Source of the DNA: Lacicoccus alkaliphilus DSM 16010
Lineage (GTDB): Bacteria > Bacillota > Bacilli > Staphylococcales > Salinicoccaceae
Direction: 5' to 3'
NCBI RefSeq assembly: GCF_900142805.1
Contig: NZ_FRCF01000002.1
Coordinates: 839,651-903,650, forward strand
DNA length: 64,000 bases
Part shown: piece by piece, positions 63,006-64,000 of the stretch
Layout: the number at the start of each line of letters is the position of its first letter
How positions within the stretch are numbered: position 1 is the first letter of the stretch
Notes under the pieces: model-generated
What the model was told of the DNA's origin: nothing
The model's database searches: none
What the model saw: the letters and a program-made list of their open reading frames with translations, nothing else
Made by a program: the position numbers and the translations under genes

Positions 63006-63711
63006 TCAATTACGCTTACAAACGATTCTGAGCCAGTTGCGTGAAATGCGTTTGACCACAATGGCGGATGAGCTGCACAGCCTCTATCTTTCAGAGCAGG
63101 ACCATGCCATGACACCACTGGATTGTTTGGAAATCATCGTTAATGAAGAGTATCAAATCCGGCAGGATAATCGCATTGAACGGTATAAAAAACAAGCCAA
63201 CCTGTCGCATAAAGAGGCGCAGATTTCAGAAATTCGTTATACAGCCAGCAGAGGGTTACGCAAAGAAAGCGTCGAACAACTATCGACCAACAATTATATT
63301 CAACATCACCGTAATGTCATCGTTCAGGGGGCCACCGGCACCGGGAAGAGTTATCTGGCGAATGCGTTGGTCAACCATGCGATTGAATCCGGGTTTACGG
63401 GTAAGTATTATCGAATGACTGAACTTCTGAATGATATTGACTTGGCTGAATTTCATGGGAATTTGGACAAACTGTTAAAGAAACTGATGAAAGTGGATGT
63501 CCTTGTGATAGATGATTTTCTCCTGACATCCACTAAGGAACAGGAACAGAAACATTTGATGGAAGTCTTTGAATTGCGCAGTCGGGAGAAATCTTTAATT
63601 CTATGTTCTCAGATGTCTTCCACTGAGTGGCATAAAAAGCTGGGTGGCGGTGCGATTGCGGACGCCATTCTGGACCGGGCGTGTTCAAATGTAACCGTCA
63701 AGTGGTTCTGA
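62995..63711 (+). CDS. istB: IS21-family helper ATPase IstB with a foreign C-terminal tail
   Basis: 238 codons from the ATG at 62995, overlapping the istA end by 11 bases. Walker A is VQGATGTGKSYLA (about residue 112) and Walker B is VDVLVIDDFLL. After GAIADAILDR (ending 63678) the sequence is ACSNVTVKWF and a stop, coded by the end of the next element instead of the normal 15-25 residue IstB tail. The ATPase core is whole, so function is uncertain. Confidence 0.85.
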   Translation: MSNNQLRLQTILSQLREMRLTTMADELHSLYLSEQDHAMTPLDCLEIIVNEEYQIRQDNRIERYKKQANLSHKEAQISEIRYTASRGLRKESVEQLSTNNYIQHHRNVIVQGATGTGKSYLANALVNHAIESGFTGKYYRMTELLNDIDLAEFHGNLDKLLKKLMKVDVLVIDDFLLTSTKEQEQKHLMEVFELRSREKSLILCSQMSSTEWHKKLGGGAIADAILDRACSNVTVKWF

Positions 63712-64000
63712 ACACTTTCCGCTCATTAATTCTGAACACTTTTTGCTTGAAACAATGTTTTTCGATGTTTGATTCTATGACTGTCGCCGTCCAAGTGAAG
63801 GACTTCAGAGCGATGGAGCAGGCGATCTAAAATCGCGGTCGTAATCCCCTGATCTCCCAGTAATTCTCCCCACTCCTCAGGTCCTTTGTTTGAGGTGAGT
63901 ATGACAGCACTCCTTTCGTAAAGATGGTTCACCAGATGAAAAAAGAGATTGGCTTCATTCTGGTCCATGGCCATATACATTAAGTCGTCGATGATGATCA
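63682..64000 (-). mobile_element. End of a second IS21-type element
   Basis: Begins with TG at 63682 and has TTCTGAACACTTT at 63706 and 63730, giving a 24-base period from the presumed tip. It contains the 3' part of a leftward istB and runs out of the window. It is inserted in the istB of the first element. Confidence 0.7.
63726..64000 (-). CDS. istB: IstB-like ATP-binding protein of the second element, partial
   Basis: About 91 codons of the C-terminal part; the reading is open to the window edge and ends with TAA at 63726. The visible text includes the Walker B region IIDDLMYMAMDQNEANLFF, AVILTSNKGPEEWGE, and GDQGITTAILDRLLHRSEVLHLDG, typical of IstB of IS21 elements but of a different subtype from the neighbouring copy. 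It ends in the normal IstB fashion. Confidence 0.88.
   Translation of the reverse strand, partial: IIIDDLMYMAMDQNEANLFFHLVNHLYERSAVILTSNKGPEEWGELLGDQGITTAILDRLLHRSEVLHLDGDSHRIKHRKTLFQAKSVQN

Larger units (their letters stand above)
61265..63681 (+). mobile_element. IS21-family element, right part cut off by a second element
   Basis: The left end starts with TG at 61265, placed by loss of homology with the paralogous acyltransferase upstream region. It carries three terminal repeats, istA and an overlapping istB. The right end is not seen: istB changes to unrelated sequence at 63682 where a second element begins. Confidence 0.75.

Overview
The window looks like a chromosome segment of a low-to-mid-GC Gram-positive bacterium of the order Bacillales, most like a halotolerant member of the Staphylococcaceae (Salinicoccus/Jeotgalicoccus type). 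The reasons are the strong AGGAGG-type ribosome binding sites, good CcpA (cre) sites, acidic proteins, lipobox substrate-binding proteins, and Firmicute families (AprX-like protease, DUF6241, FCD-GntR and KdgR-type regulators). Genus assignment is inference. Most of the window is a catabolic region built from transporter-enzyme-regulator cassettes, interrupted by AT-rich accessory segments, pseudogenes and insertion sequences.

Layout. 0-4.4 kb: end of a sugar-phosphate transferase gene, an orphan oligopeptide-type binding protein under a cre-bearing promoter, an intracellular subtilase and a Cys-rich copper-binding four-helix protein. 4.4-9.9 kb: one leftward operon (DUF2848 protein, nitrilase-type amidase, TRAP transporter P-Q-M, FCD-GntR regulator), then a cupin gene. 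10.1-12.8 kb: formamidase, FmdB zinc ribbon and a BenE-type transporter. 12.9-18.7 kb: an ABC-class ATPase amid decaying genes (SEC-C protein, second BenE copy, two AHSA1/SRPBCC copies, an M20 peptidase tail). 18.7-22.8 kb: an AT-rich island with a 215-bp inverted-repeat element, a trypsin-like protease gene with an in-frame stop, and an 898-aa DUF4062 protein. This is the best candidate for an undescribed defence-type system. 22.9-28.6 kb: hydantoinase A/B, an M24-fold protein that lost its metal ligands, and a divergent GntR. 28.7-31.6 kb: thioredoxin-reductase-like flavoprotein, DUF6241 lipid-anchored or membrane protein, O-antigen-ligase-like protein.

31.6-43.0 kb is a second AT-rich stretch: an acetoin-dehydrogenase-type complex (E1a, E1b, E2, E3), an SDR and a TRAP transporter, all leftward, with a divergent IclR regulator and a clear palindromic operator. 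43.5-46.3 kb: a zinc alcohol dehydrogenase with a textbook promoter plus cre, and a TrzA-type amidohydrolase. 46.3-61.1 kb: hexuronate catabolism (KdgR, KDPG aldolase, KDG kinase, fructuronate reductase-type SDR, ROK regulator, mannonate dehydratase, uronate isomerase, TRAP transporter). It is flanked by two nearly identical 2-kb acyltransferase genes in direct orientation, so the whole 12.8-kb uronate block could be lost or amplified by recombination. 61.3-64 kb: an IS21-family element whose istB is interrupted by the end of a second IS21-type element.

How it works together: glucuronate enters through the TRAP system, UxaC makes fructuronate, the UxuB-type SDR makes mannonate, UxuA makes 2-keto-3-deoxygluconate, KdgK phosphorylates it and KdgA splits KDPG to pyruvate and glyceraldehyde-3-phosphate. 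The amide/imide-directed cassettes (nitrilase, formamidase, hydantoinase, TrzA-type hydrolase) suggest use of small nitrogenous compounds whose identity cannot be read from sequence.
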